Positions 8,033 to 15,660 of a stretch of 64,000 bases of DNA are shown in pieces. The DNA lies in the NCBI GenBank assembly GCA_029202525.1, contig CP119325.1:4066001-4130000 (forward strand). The letters run 5' to 3'. Both the position numbers and the translations under genes were made by a program. The stretch is from Candidatus Pseudomonas phytovorans (GTDB lineage Bacteria; Pseudomonadota; Gammaproteobacteria; Pseudomonadales; Pseudomonadaceae). Numbering within the stretch: position 1 is the first letter of the stretch; each line of letters begins with the position of its first letter. The notes under the pieces were generated by a model. It did not search any database and was not told the origin of the DNA. It saw nothing but the letters and a program-made list of their open reading frames with translations.

Positions 8033-8329
8033 TCCCCCGGATGGAGCGCTGCTTGCTGCAGGCCCCTTGTTCTTGATTTGCTTGAAATTGCCGCACACGG
8101 CCCGGCTGTTTTACAGCGACTGTTGGGCGCAACGCCAGTGGAAAAGTTCACGGCTGCTAAAGGTTTCATCTTGCGCGGCCGAAATCCTAGCAGAGCGGCT
8201 TTGCATTCGCTTTACGTCACCTGCTGCAGACTATTACAAAGATAGCACTTAGCCATTAGTCGAGTGGGGGCTTGCCGCAAAGCGTGCTTGGATGCACCTC
8301 AATAAAAAGAACAATGCGGGAGCTCGTGG
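8033..8329. other. intergenic region between divergent uppP and chemoreceptor genes
   Basis: A region of about 300 bp with the divergent promoters. I see no hairpin, repeat or recognisable sigma-factor motif worth naming. Confidence 0.5.
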
Positions 8330-9964
8330 ATGAAGACTCTGAGATCAATGTCGATCAGCCGTCGCCTGTGGCTGATCCTGGTGGTGGCAGTGGCCATGCT
8401 GTTGGTGCTGGGCCTGCTGATGCTGCGCCAGATCCACGGTGACCTGTACCAGGCCAAAGCGGAAAAGACCCGCCACGTGGTGCAGACCGCGGCCGGTGTA
8501 TTGGCCTATTACCAAGGGCTGGAGGCGGCAGGCACACTCACTCGCGAAGCCGCCCAGCAACAGGCGCTGCAAGTGGTGCGGGCGCTGCGCTACGACCACG
8601 GCGACTACTTCTGGATCAACGACCTGGGGCCGAAGATGATCATGCATCCGGCCAACCCCAAACTCGACGGCCAGGACCTCTCGGCCATTCGCGACCCCGA
8701 CGGCTTTGCCGTGTTCAACGAGATGGTCGCACTGGCGCGTCTGCAGGACGCCGGGCCGGTCAACTACCGCTGGCCCAAGCCCGGCGCCAGCGAGCCGGTG
8801 GCCAAGACTTCCTATATACAGTTGTTCAAGCCGTGGGGCTGGATCATCGGGTCGGGCGTGTACGTCGATGATGTACAGGCCGAGTTCGCCCGCCAGCTGC
8901 GCGACGCCTCGCTGGTGGGCGTGGGCATTGCCCTGTTGATGGCGCTGGTGGTCATGCTGATTGCCCGCAGCATCGCCCGCCCCTTGCAGGAGGCTGTGCA
9001 GGCCATGGGCAACATCGCCAGCGGCGAAAGCGACCTGACCCGGCGCCTGGACACCCACGGCCGCGACGAAATCACCCACCTGGGCGAGCACTTCAACCGC
9101 TTCAACGGCAAGCTCCAAGGGGTGGTCGGACAGTTGCAAGGCGCCGCCCACGCGCTGGCCAAGTCGGCCGGGCACGTGGGTGACAATGCGGGCGCCGCAC
9201 AACAGCACAGTGCCCAGCAATCGCTGCAGATGGACCAAGTGGCCACGGCCGTGAACGAGGTGACTTACGCGGTGCAGGACGTAGCCAAGACCGCCGAGCA
9301 GGCCGCCGGGGAGATGCGCACTGCGCAGCAGCAGGTAGCGCAGGGCCAGCAAGCCATCCATGGCAGCCTGGCGCAGATCGATCGGCTGTCGCTGACCATC
9401 GACCAGGCTGTTCAGGTGATCCGCGACCTGGCCGGGCACAGCACGCGCATCGGCGGCGTGCTGGAAGTAATCCGCTCCATCGCCGAACAGACCAACCTGC
9501 TGGCGCTCAACGCAGCCATCGAGGCGGCACGGGCCGGCGAGCAGGGCCGCGGCTTTGCCGTGGTCGCCGACGAAGTGCGCCTGCTGGCCCAGCGCACAGC
9601 GCAGTCGACGGCCGAGATCCATACCATGATCGCGCACCTGCAAACCCAGTCGGATGCGGCGGTCAAAGCCATCGACACCAGCAGCGAAGCCTCACGCCAG
9701 ACCGTCGAACAAGCCCGCGAGGCCGGCGCCAGCCTGGATGCCATCAACCAGGCGCTGAACAACCTCACCGCCCTGAATGCGTCCATCGCCAGCGCCACCT
9801 TGCAGCAAGCGCATGTGGTCGAGGAGATCAACCGCAACGTGCTGGATACCGCCGGGTTGTCCCAGCAGACAGCGGATGCCGCGCGGCAGTCCAGTGATGC
9901 CGGGGTGGCGTTGGGGCACTTGAGCGAGGAACTGGAGCAATTACTGCGGCAGTTCCGCGTATAG
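8330..9964 (+). CDS. mcpP: methyl-accepting chemotaxis protein with sCache_2 sensor (McpP-like)
   Basis: A 544-residue chemoreceptor. TM1 is at about residues 13-32, followed by a periplasmic single-Cache domain containing YDHGDYFWINDLGPKMIMHP. TM2 is at about 194-214, then HAMP (RPLQEAVQAMGNIASGESDLTRR) and the cytoplasmic signalling domain with the hairpin tip EQTNLLALNAAIEAARAGE near residue 385-405. sCache_2 receptors bind small carboxylates. In KT2440 the receptor next to uppP is McpP (acetate, pyruvate, propionate, L-lactate). The name rests on that remembered synteny and on domain type. There is no obvious C-terminal CheR-tethering pentapeptide. Confidence 0.88.
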   Translation: MKTLRSMSISRRLWLILVVAVAMLLVLGLLMLRQIHGDLYQAKAEKTRHVVQTAAGVLAYYQGLEAAGTLTREAAQQQALQVVRALRYDHGDYFWINDLGPKMIMHPANPKLDGQDLSAIRDPDGFAVFNEMVALARLQDAGPVNYRWPKPGASEPVAKTSYIQLFKPWGWIIGSGVYVDDVQAEFARQLRDASLVGVGIALLMALVVMLIARSIARPLQEAVQAMGNIASGESDLTRRLDTHGRDEITHLGEHFNRFNGKLQGVVGQLQGAAHALAKSAGHVGDNAGAAQQHSAQQSLQMDQVATAVNEVTYAVQDVAKTAEQAAGEMRTAQQQVAQGQQAIHGSLAQIDRLSLTIDQAVQVIRDLAGHSTRIGGVLEVIRSIAEQTNLLALNAAIEAARAGEQGRGFAVVADEVRLLAQRTAQSTAEIHTMIAHLQTQSDAAVKAIDTSSEASRQTVEQAREAGASLDAINQALNNLTALNASIASATLQQAHVVEEINRNVLDTAGLSQQTADAARQSSDAGVALGHLSEELEQLLRQFRV

Positions 9965-9986
9965 TTTCAGCAGGCGACGCGGTTGG

Positions 9987-10011
9987 TGGACTGCCCCCAA
10001 GAAGTTGGACA
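9987..10011. repeat. left terminal inverted repeat of the IS
   Basis: This 25-bp sequence begins TGGACTGCCCCC and ends AAGTTGGACA. It matches the right end except at two central positions. Confidence 0.9.
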
Positions 10012-10035
10012 AAAAATCCAACCCTTGGGGGACCT

Positions 10036-10554
10036 ATGGGCAAATACACAGAGCAGTTCAAGCTCACAGCCGTCTCAGCCTACCTGGATGGCAATAATGG
10101 CTTCCGAAAGGTAGCCCAGCATTTCGATGTTGATTTCAGCCTGCTCCGCCGGTGGGTTTCCAGCCATCAGAGCGAATCCAGCCTTTCTTCACGCTCACAT
10201 GGGCGGCGTTATGACGACGATTTCAAGCGACAGGTGCTGAGCTACATGCACGAACATCGCCTTTCCATGCGGCAAACCGCAGCACATTTTGGCCTCGGTC
10301 AATCATCGCAGATAGGCAGCTGGCAGCGGCAGTACTACAGTGGTGACCCTATAGCCCCTGTCGACCGCCAGAAAAAGCCGATCAAAGTGCCGAAGAAGAT
10401 CAAACCAGCAAAACCCACAAATACTGACGATTCGCAAAAGCCCCGAGACCAGCTGATGGCGGAGCTCGAATATCTGCGCATGGAGAACGCTGTCTTAAAG
10501 GAGCTCAAGGCTTTGCGAGAGGAAAAGGAACGAATGTCGGGGAAAAAGTCCTGA
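10036..10554 (+). CDS. IS3-family transposase OrfA (HTH protein)
   Basis: A 172-residue protein with an HTH_28/HTH_29-type domain at the N-terminus (YTEQFKLTAVSAYLDGNNGFRKVA), a second HTH region around residues 60-100 (LSMRQTAAHFGLGQSS), and a C-terminal leucine-rich coiled coil (LMAELEYLRMENAVLKELKAL). It binds the IS ends and helps OrfAB assemble. Near its 3' end is G-AAA-AAG (10542-10548), a -1 slippery site. Confidence 0.93.
   Translation: MGKYTEQFKLTAVSAYLDGNNGFRKVAQHFDVDFSLLRRWVSSHQSESSLSSRSHGRRYDDDFKRQVLSYMHEHRLSMRQTAAHFGLGQSSQIGSWQRQYYSGDPIAPVDRQKKPIKVPKKIKPAKPTNTDDSQKPRDQLMAELEYLRMENAVLKELKALREEKERMSGKKS
10542..10548 (+). promoter_or_regulatory. putative -1 programmed frameshift site joining orfA to orfB
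   Basis: In the OrfA frame the codons are GGG-AAA-AAG. Slippage by -1 on G-AAA-AAG enters the orfB frame, which is open back beyond this point. IS3-family elements normally use A-AAA-AAG here, so the first base is a variant. Confidence 0.6.
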
Positions 10555-10583
10555 TCGTTTCGAGGCTCAAGCCTAGATTCCCT

Positions 10584-11390
10584 TTGCCTGACCTGCTGCG
10601 TCTGGTCGGGCTGGCTCGCAGTACCTTTTACTATCAGGTGCAAGCTCAGCAGAAGCCGGACAAATATGCCGAGCTTAAAGAGCAGATTCAGCAGGTCTAT
10701 CGCAAAGAGAAAGGGCGTTACGGCTATCGACGCGTTGCACTCGTGATCAGAAAAGGTGGGGTACTGGTCAACAAGAAGGTCATCGAGAGGCTGATGGCTG
10801 CCCTGGGTCTGCAGTCACTGGTGCGACCTAAGAAGTATCAGTCGTACCGAGGTGTTGTTGGCAAGATAGCGCCGAATCTGCTGGAGCGAAATTTCGTTGC
10901 CCAGCGTCCTAATCAGAAATGGGTGAGTGACGTAACTGAGTTCAAAGTGGCTGAACAGAAGCTCTATCTTTCGCCTGTGATGGATTTGTACAACGGAGAA
11001 ATCATCGCTTACGAGACGGCGAGTCGCCCTCAGTACAGCCTGGTTGGGAACATGCTCGACAAGGCACTCAAAACCTTGGGAGAAAAGCCGAAGCTGGTGC
11101 TCCACACCGACCAGGGCTGGCAGTACCAGCAGGGTCAGTATCGCCACCAGCTGCGCAGTCGTGGGGTGAAACAGAGCATGTCTCGTAAAGGCAATTGCCT
11201 AGACAATGCAGCTATGGAAAGCTTCTTCGGCACGCTCAAGTCAGAATTTTTCTACCTCAAGCGTTTCGAGAGTATTGATGAATTGAAAGCGGGCCTGGAT
11301 GAGTACATTCACTACTACAACCATGACCGCATCAAGCTAAGGCTCAATGGCCTGAGCCCTGTCGAGTACAGGACCCAGGCGGCAGCATAG
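10584..11390 (+). CDS. IS3-family transposase OrfB (DDE integrase domain)
   Basis: A 268-residue catalytic subunit, made as the OrfAB fusion after -1 frameshifting. An HTH_21 region (YRKEKGRYGYRRV) precedes the rve integrase core. The DDE residues are visible in WVSDVTEF, VLHTDQGWQY and NAAMESFFGTLKSE, followed by the IS3 C-terminal signature YIHYYNHDRIKLRLNGLSP. The given start is an internal TTG. The real reading frame enters from orfA near 10542, since no good independent start with a ribosome binding site is seen. Confidence 0.93.
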   Translation: MPDLLRLVGLARSTFYYQVQAQQKPDKYAELKEQIQQVYRKEKGRYGYRRVALVIRKGGVLVNKKVIERLMAALGLQSLVRPKKYQSYRGVVGKIAPNLLERNFVAQRPNQKWVSDVTEFKVAEQKLYLSPVMDLYNGEIIAYETASRPQYSLVGNMLDKALKTLGEKPKLVLHTDQGWQYQQGQYRHQLRSRGVKQSMSRKGNCLDNAAMESFFGTLKSEFFYLKRFESIDELKAGLDEYIHYYNHDRIKLRLNGLSPVEYRTQAAA

Positions 11391-11393
11391 AAC

Positions 11394-11418
11394 TGTCCAA
11401 CTTTTGGGGGGCAGTCCA
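11394..11418. repeat. right terminal inverted repeat of the IS
   Basis: This 25-bp sequence begins TGTCCAACTTTT and ends GGGCAGTCCA. It lies 4 bp after the orfB stop. Confidence 0.9.
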
Positions 11419-11421
11419 TGG

Positions 11422-11506
11422 TGTGGGAGCGGGTTCACCCGCGAAGAATCCAGCGCGGTGGATGGCACCGGCGTTGCCGGTGTTCGCGGCTGAAGCCGCT
11501 CCCACA
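11422..11506. repeat. REP pair abutting the IS right end
   Basis: TGTGGGAGCGGGTTCACCCGCGAAG is followed by a hairpin around CACCGGCGTTGCCGGTG, then TTCGCGGCTGAAGCCGCTCCCACAG. This is a BIME-like palindrome. The IS target duplication ends at its first base. Confidence 0.85.
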
Positions 11507-11646
11507 GTGATCGCGTGGACTCCAGATTTTGGGCAACACAGTTGCTCCTGAAAGGGCAAACGCATTCCTGCAGCCAGCTGGCCTACACCTTCCTCCACTG
11601 AACAGCTACAATCGCGCCCCTCCCCCATAGCCGCCAAGGATCGCCG

Positions 11647-12213
11647 ATGTCCGGCCTTGAACTCATCGCCGCCATCCTCGGCGTTACCGCTGTCTGGCTA
11701 ACCGTCAAGCAGAACGCCTGGTGCTGGCCGATCGGCCTGGTCATGGTGCTGATCTACGGCTGGCTGTTCTACGAGGTAAAACTGTACTCGGGCATGCTGC
11801 TGCAACTGGCCTACGCCATCCTGCAACTGTATGGCTGGTGGCAATGGAAGCGCCCCGGCCACGCTGAAGACGCCCGCCAGGTCTCACGCCTGCAACGCCC
11901 GGCCCTGCTCAATGGCCTGGCTGCCGGTCTGCTGCTGAGCGCGGCCCTGGGTGCGGCCATGGCCAACTGGACCGATGCCGCCCTGCCCTGGCTGGACGCC
12001 ACCCTCACCGGTTTCAGCCTGGTAGCGCAACTGTGGATGGCCCAGAAGCGCCTGCAATGCTGGCCGCTGTGGGTGGTGGTGGACATCATCTATGTGGGCC
12101 AGTACCTGCACCAGCAGTTGTATTTCACCGCAGGTTTCTTCGCCGTGCTTACCCTGATTGCCGTGCGCGGCTGGCTGGAATGGCGCCGTGACCCGGCGTT
12201 GGTGCAGCCATGA
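11647..12213 (+). CDS. pnuC: nicotinamide riboside transporter PnuC
   Basis: A 188-residue, roughly seven-helix membrane protein of the PnuC (NMN/NR uptake) family. Family marks are the N-terminal GLELIAAILGVTAVWLTVKQNAWCWPIG, YSGMLLQLAYAILQLYGWWQW with the conserved W-x-W/WW ligand-site aromatics, and CWPLWVVVDIIYVGQYLHQ near the C-terminus. PnuC moves nicotinamide riboside by facilitated diffusion, and a kinase traps it as NMN. The next gene, overlapping by 4 bp, is that kinase type. AAGGA lies 7 nt before the ATG. I see no riboswitch upstream. Confidence 0.93.
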   Translation: MSGLELIAAILGVTAVWLTVKQNAWCWPIGLVMVLIYGWLFYEVKLYSGMLLQLAYAILQLYGWWQWKRPGHAEDARQVSRLQRPALLNGLAAGLLLSAALGAAMANWTDAALPWLDATLTGFSLVAQLWMAQKRLQCWPLWVVVDIIYVGQYLHQQLYFTAGFFAVLTLIAVRGWLEWRRDPALVQP

Positions 12214-12779
12214 GCGTAAAACAGGCCATGAAGGTACTGGTGCTGTGCGGCCCCGAGTCCAGCGGCAAGAGCTGGCTCAGTGGCGTGATACAGGCGCACT
12301 TCGGCGGCGTAGTGGTGGCCGAGTACGTGCGTCACTTCATCGACCAGGAGTGCCGCGATACCTGTTACGCCGATATCCCCACCATCGCCCGGGGCCAACT
12401 GGCCTGGGAGGACCGGGCCCGCGAGCAGGCGCCACCGCTGCTGATCCTCGACACCCACCTGCTCAGCAACATGCTCTGGAGCCACGCCCTGTTCGATGAC
12501 TGCCCGCCCTGGCTGGAGCAGGCATTACTTGCACGTCGTTACGACCTGCACCTGCTGCTCAGTCCGCAAGGCGTGGACTGGGTTGCCGATGGCCAGCGCA
12601 GCCAGCCCGACCTCAACGACCGCCAGCGCTTTTTCGACGACAGCCTTACCTGGCTTGAGCAGCATGATCAGGCACACCAGATACTTGAGGGCGATTGGCC
12701 GCAGCGCCAATTGCTGGCCCTGCAAGCAGTAGCTATGCTGGTTGGTAGCGATGCGCCAGCATGCCCGACCGAGTGTTAA
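12210..12779 (+). CDS. NadR-like AAA ATPase, probable ribosylnicotinamide kinase
   Basis: A 189-residue P-loop protein with Walker A GPESSGKS near the N-terminus and a LILDTHLLSNMLW segment in the Walker B position. It corresponds to the C-terminal kinase domain of NadR, which phosphorylates nicotinamide riboside to NMN. The HTH and NMN adenylyltransferase domains of full NadR are absent, so it would only do the kinase step. Its ATG overlaps the pnuC stop (ATGA), the classic transporter-kinase coupling. A start at the Met seven codons in is also possible. Confidence 0.88.
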   Translation: MSVKQAMKVLVLCGPESSGKSWLSGVIQAHFGGVVVAEYVRHFIDQECRDTCYADIPTIARGQLAWEDRAREQAPPLLILDTHLLSNMLWSHALFDDCPPWLEQALLARRYDLHLLLSPQGVDWVADGQRSQPDLNDRQRFFDDSLTWLEQHDQAHQILEGDWPQRQLLALQAVAMLVGSDAPACPTEC

Positions 12780-12816
12780 GTCACTGAGACACACCCGTGG
12801 GGCAAAGCCCCCGAAA

Positions 12817-12837
12817 ATGCGGGGTTTCCCCCCGCAT
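12817..12837 (+). terminator. hairpin after pnuC-kinase operon
   Basis: ATGCGGGG and CCCCGCAT form a perfect 8-bp stem with a 5-nt loop, 38 bp after the kinase stop. A long T-tract is missing. Confidence 0.6.
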
Positions 12838-13008
12838 CGGGGACAGTGTCAAGCCAGTGATACACCCCTGCAAAAACCCTTCCAGTCAAAGCCAGTGCTG
12901 GCTTAGCCAGTCGTACCCCCGGCCAACTGTATCAACCCTGAGACAGAATACGCCGCAGTTTCTCATTCCCTGGCTTTAACCTGTTGATCTGCAAACGCTT
13001 CTCAAAAG

Positions 13009-13024
13009 CGGCACACCTTCTGCT
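13009..13024 (+). promoter_or_regulatory. candidate sigma54 promoter of the fap operon
   Basis: CGGCACACCTTCTGCT has GG and GC exactly 12 nt apart, with GGCAC matching the -24 element and CTGC near the -12 TTGC. The start point would be about 13035, leaving a 40-nt leader before the fapA GTG, which has AAGGAG 9 nt upstream. Confidence 0.45.
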
Positions 13025-13076
13025 CTGTTGTTCGCATCGCTGAACAGGGCCAGCGCTCTAAGAAGGAGTTGCCGTC

Positions 13077-13517
13077 GTGAGGAAAAGTGACAAACGCCTC
13101 CATCACCTCGTACTGCTGGGTTGTGTATTGGGGTCATTGAGCCTGGCGGCCCAGGCGGACAACGGGATCATCATCATCAAGCGCGATGTGCAGGTGCGCA
13201 ATGCGACGGTTCCTCCGCTGATCCCTGACCCCAGCCCTACCACGGTCAATGCCAACCCGGCTGCCTACGTGCTCAAACAGACCAACGAGCTGAGCGATGG
13301 TGACTTCGCCAGCATCAGCAGTGGCGCGGGCATCAGCAACATGATCACGCAGCAGACCGACAACCTGGGCGGACACCTCGGCAACCAGAACCAACTGCCC
13401 AACCTGTCGAGTGGTCGGGGCACGGGGGGATCAGGTAACGGGATCGCGAACATGGTCAACTCAAGTGTTCAGCGCGGGCTCGCTCCGTTGCAGATCCTGA
13501 CAGGCGGGGGCAAGTGA
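13077..13517 (+). CDS. fapA: functional amyloid chaperone/regulator FapA
   Basis: A 146-residue periplasmic protein, first of the fap operon. The start is GTG with a good AAGGAG. A Sec signal peptide is visible (LHHLVLLGCVLGSLSLAAQA, cleaved around residue 27). The mature part is disordered and Asn/Gly/Ser-rich, with GDFASISSGAGISNMITQQTDN resembling half of an amyloid repeat. FapA is known to modulate the timing and composition of FapC fibrillation, probably as a periplasmic chaperone. The stop is one base from the fapB start. Confidence 0.88.
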   Translation: MRKSDKRLHHLVLLGCVLGSLSLAAQADNGIIIIKRDVQVRNATVPPLIPDPSPTTVNANPAAYVLKQTNELSDGDFASISSGAGISNMITQQTDNLGGHLGNQNQLPNLSSGRGTGGSGNGIANMVNSSVQRGLAPLQILTGGGK

Positions 13518-13518
13518 G

Positions 13519-14097
13519 ATGAAGCACATGCTGCTGATTCTGGCCACCCTGTGCAGTGCGCCAGCCCTCGCCGACTCCCCTGTTCCCGTCATCAATAGCG
13601 CCAACATCGACAGCTCAGGCAGCCGCTATCAGGGCAACCTTTCTGTGAACCAGGCAGCGGGTGACAAACAGCAACAGGTCAACGCGCGCGCCATTGCGGT
13701 GGGGCCTGAAGCGAACGCCAGCACGCAGATCCGGCAACGGCTCAATACGCCATCCGACCCCACGATGGATGCCCGCGCGACCATTCAGGGCAACGCCTTC
13801 AGCAACGGCAGTGGCGCACTGGGGGTCAACCAGAGCGCCGGTGCCAATACCCAGCAAGCCAACGCACTGAGCATCAGCATCAGTGCGCAACCGCAAAGCA
13901 TCGACGACAGCGTCCTCATGCAACAGAACGTGGCGCTGCTCAACAACTCCGGAGCAACTGACATTCCAGCCGGCTATCGCCAGGTCACTACCAGTGACCA
14001 GGCCTTCACCGGTAGCCGTGGGGTGATCCAGTTGAACCAGAGTGCCGGGGTGGGAAACCGAATGGCCAACACCTTGAGCATACGGGTCGCGGATTGA
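13519..14097 (+). CDS. fapB: minor amyloid subunit / nucleator FapB
   Basis: A 192-residue exported protein with a signal peptide ending ALA-DSPVP near residue 19. It has three imperfect amyloid repeats, each ending in Asn/Gln-rich strands: GNLSVNQAAGDKQQQVNARAI, GALGVNQSAGANTQQANALSI and GVIQLNQSAGVGNRMANTLSI. The linkers are short, unlike FapC. FapB is a minor fibre component thought to nucleate FapC. Its repeats share the G-x-N-Q-(S/A)-A-G-x-x-(N)-x-x-(A)-N core with FapC. Confidence 0.9.
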   Translation: MKHMLLILATLCSAPALADSPVPVINSANIDSSGSRYQGNLSVNQAAGDKQQQVNARAIAVGPEANASTQIRQRLNTPSDPTMDARATIQGNAFSNGSGALGVNQSAGANTQQANALSISISAQPQSIDDSVLMQQNVALLNNSGATDIPAGYRQVTTSDQAFTGSRGVIQLNQSAGVGNRMANTLSIRVAD

Positions 14098-14147
14098 CCC
14101 AATCAGTTAAGAACAACACTTAACCTAATAAAGTACGGAGAATCACC

Positions 14148-15599
14148 ATGAAACCCTCGATGGCAATCAAGCCTCTGGTTTTCGCAATTGCTGCGGTCAT
14201 GGCTGTTGCTGTACAAGCTGGGCAAAACGATCGGCGTGATGACCACCATAACGGCCACCATAACAATGGTCAGCACACGCCTCCACCCACCAAGATCCCT
14301 GTGTATGCAACGGCCAATGCCTGGGATACCCAAAACAGCACCGATAACCGTATCACCAACCAAGGCACTATCAACGAAGCCGAGATGAGTGATTCGGGCA
14401 CCGGTTCCAGCGGCAACGTGGGCATCAACGTGGCGGCCGGTAACGGCAACCAGCAGGATAACGCAGCTGCCATCGCCAACGCCGGCTCCGAGTCGAGCCT
14501 GGACAACAGCTTCGTGTTCGGCATGGCCAGCGCCACTGCCGATGTCGTTCAAACCAGCAGAAACAACCGGGTCGACAACTATTCGACCCAGTCGTCGGCG
14601 GTGATGAGCGGCTCGGCCAGCGGGGCTGAGGGCAACATCGGGATCAACGTAGCCGGTGGCGACCTCAACCAGCAGAAAAACACCATGGCGATCGCCAACA
14701 CCGGTGCTCCGCTGGGTAATGCCACTGCCACCGCGTCTGCCGAGCAGGACGGCCCAGGTCTGGTCGTGAACAACGCCGCCGACCGCACCTACCGTGTGGA
14801 TACGATTACCATCACCACCTCGGCAAGCGGTTCGAGCTCGCGTGATGGCACGTTCAACTCGACCGACGACCGCAACTCGTCGTCGAGCTTCAGCGTGGCC
14901 GGCGCGCAAAGCGCCAGCTCCAGCGGCTCCAGTGGCTGGAACTCCAGCGGTTCGAGCAGCTCGAACGCCAGTGGTTCCAACAACTCCAGCGCCAGTGGCT
15001 CCAACAGCTGGGGCCTGAACGGCTCAGCCAGCGGCAGCAACAGCTCGTCGAGCAGCGCCAACCTGACGGCTTCGCTGGACGCCGCAGCCAACGCTACGCG
15101 CACCCTTACCACCGATGATGGCCGTCGTGAACGCACCCGCTCCAGCACCTTCGACGGTTCGTTGAATGCATCGCTGGACGTATCGGTCGACAAGTCGCAC
15201 GAAAGTGCATACGACTCGTCGTTCGAAAAAGCGTTCGACTCCAACTACGACAAGTCGCATCAATCGTCGTACGACAAGTCCAAAGACTCTTCGTACACCA
15301 AGTCTCACGACTCTTCCTACGAGAATGCTTCGGCGTCTGACTTCTCGAAGTCTGGCGAAAAATCGAAACAATCCTCGAACGACGTTTCGAAGAGCTACAG
15401 CGAAAGCAGTGCTTACGACTTGAGCAATACCGTGTCCTTCCAAGTGCTGACCCCGACCGGCTGGGCCAACCCTGTTACCAATACTGCAACCCTTAGCGGT
15501 TCGGTCAATGGTGGCAGCGGCAACCTGGGCGTGAACGTGGCAGCCGGTGTGGGCAACCAGCAGAGCAACTCGCTGGCCATCTCCAACACCTCGTTCTAA
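14148..15599 (+). CDS. fapC: major functional amyloid subunit FapC
   Basis: A 483-residue secreted amyloid protein that forms the biofilm fibre. The signal peptide ends at about residue 24 (AVAVQA-GQND). A His/Asn-rich N-terminal stretch (DDHHNGHHNNGQH) follows. Three repeats are seen at about residues 86-112, 160-186 and 456-483 (cores GNVGINVAAGNGNQQDN, GNIGINVAGGDLNQQKN, GNLGVNVAAGVGNQQSN). Linker 1 is about 45 residues. Linker 2 is about 270 residues, with a Ser/Gly/Asn-rich block (about 254-304) and a four-residue repeat block (from residue 348 to about 415). There is no cysteine anywhere. AAAGTACGGAG precedes the start, and a terminator hairpin follows directly. Confidence 0.95.
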   Translation: MKPSMAIKPLVFAIAAVMAVAVQAGQNDRRDDHHNGHHNNGQHTPPPTKIPVYATANAWDTQNSTDNRITNQGTINEAEMSDSGTGSSGNVGINVAAGNGNQQDNAAAIANAGSESSLDNSFVFGMASATADVVQTSRNNRVDNYSTQSSAVMSGSASGAEGNIGINVAGGDLNQQKNTMAIANTGAPLGNATATASAEQDGPGLVVNNAADRTYRVDTITITTSASGSSSRDGTFNSTDDRNSSSSFSVAGAQSASSSGSSGWNSSGSSSSNASGSNNSSASGSNSWGLNGSASGSNSSSSSANLTASLDAAANATRTLTTDDGRRERTRSSTFDGSLNASLDVSVDKSHESAYDSSFEKAFDSNYDKSHQSSYDKSKDSSYTKSHDSSYENASASDFSKSGEKSKQSSNDVSKSYSESSAYDLSNTVSFQVLTPTGWANPVTNTATLSGSVNGGSGNLGVNVAAGVGNQQSNSLAISNTSF

Positions 15600-15612
15600 A
15601 CGCTGCGCTTGA

Positions 15613-15636
15613 GGCCCCCTTCGGGGGGCCTTTCTT
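15613..15636 (+). terminator. intrinsic terminator between fapC and fapD
   Basis: GGCCCCC-ttcg-GGGGGCC followed by TTTCTT is a textbook intrinsic terminator, 14 bp after the fapC stop and 25 bp before fapD. It would let most transcripts end after the major subunit while some read through to fapDEF. Confidence 0.85.
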
Positions 15637-15660
15637 CAACACACCGTAAGGCACCCGATC

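Larger units (their letters stand above)
9987..11418 (+). mobile_element. IS3-family insertion sequence, IS150 group, apparently intact
   Basis: The 1432-bp element is bounded by 25-bp imperfect inverted repeats (left TGGACTGCCCCCAAGAAGT..., right complement TGGACTGCCCCCCAAAAGT..., 2 mismatches). It is flanked by the direct repeat TGG (9984-9986 and 11419-11421), consistent with a 3-bp target duplication. Inside are overlapping-frame orfA and orfB. Both look complete, so the copy is probably active or recent. It sits 22 bp after the chemoreceptor stop and directly next to a REP element. Confidence 0.92.
12780..13076. other. intergenic region between NAD-salvage pair and fap operon
   Basis: It contains the terminator for the pnuC operon (12817-12837) and a sigma54-like motif (13009-13024) for fapA. 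A direct repeat of short 'cagtgatacacc/cactgagacacacc' text occurs at 12782 and 12854. No gene is seen. Confidence 0.6.

Noticed and set aside
8345..9643. A 432-codon minus-strand ORF opposite the chemoreceptor
   Set aside because: The receptor frame has all MCP domains; the antisense frame shows nothing.
11507..11646. Riboswitch or NadQ-type operator upstream of pnuC
   Set aside because: No conserved riboswitch core or clear palindrome could be found in the short leader.
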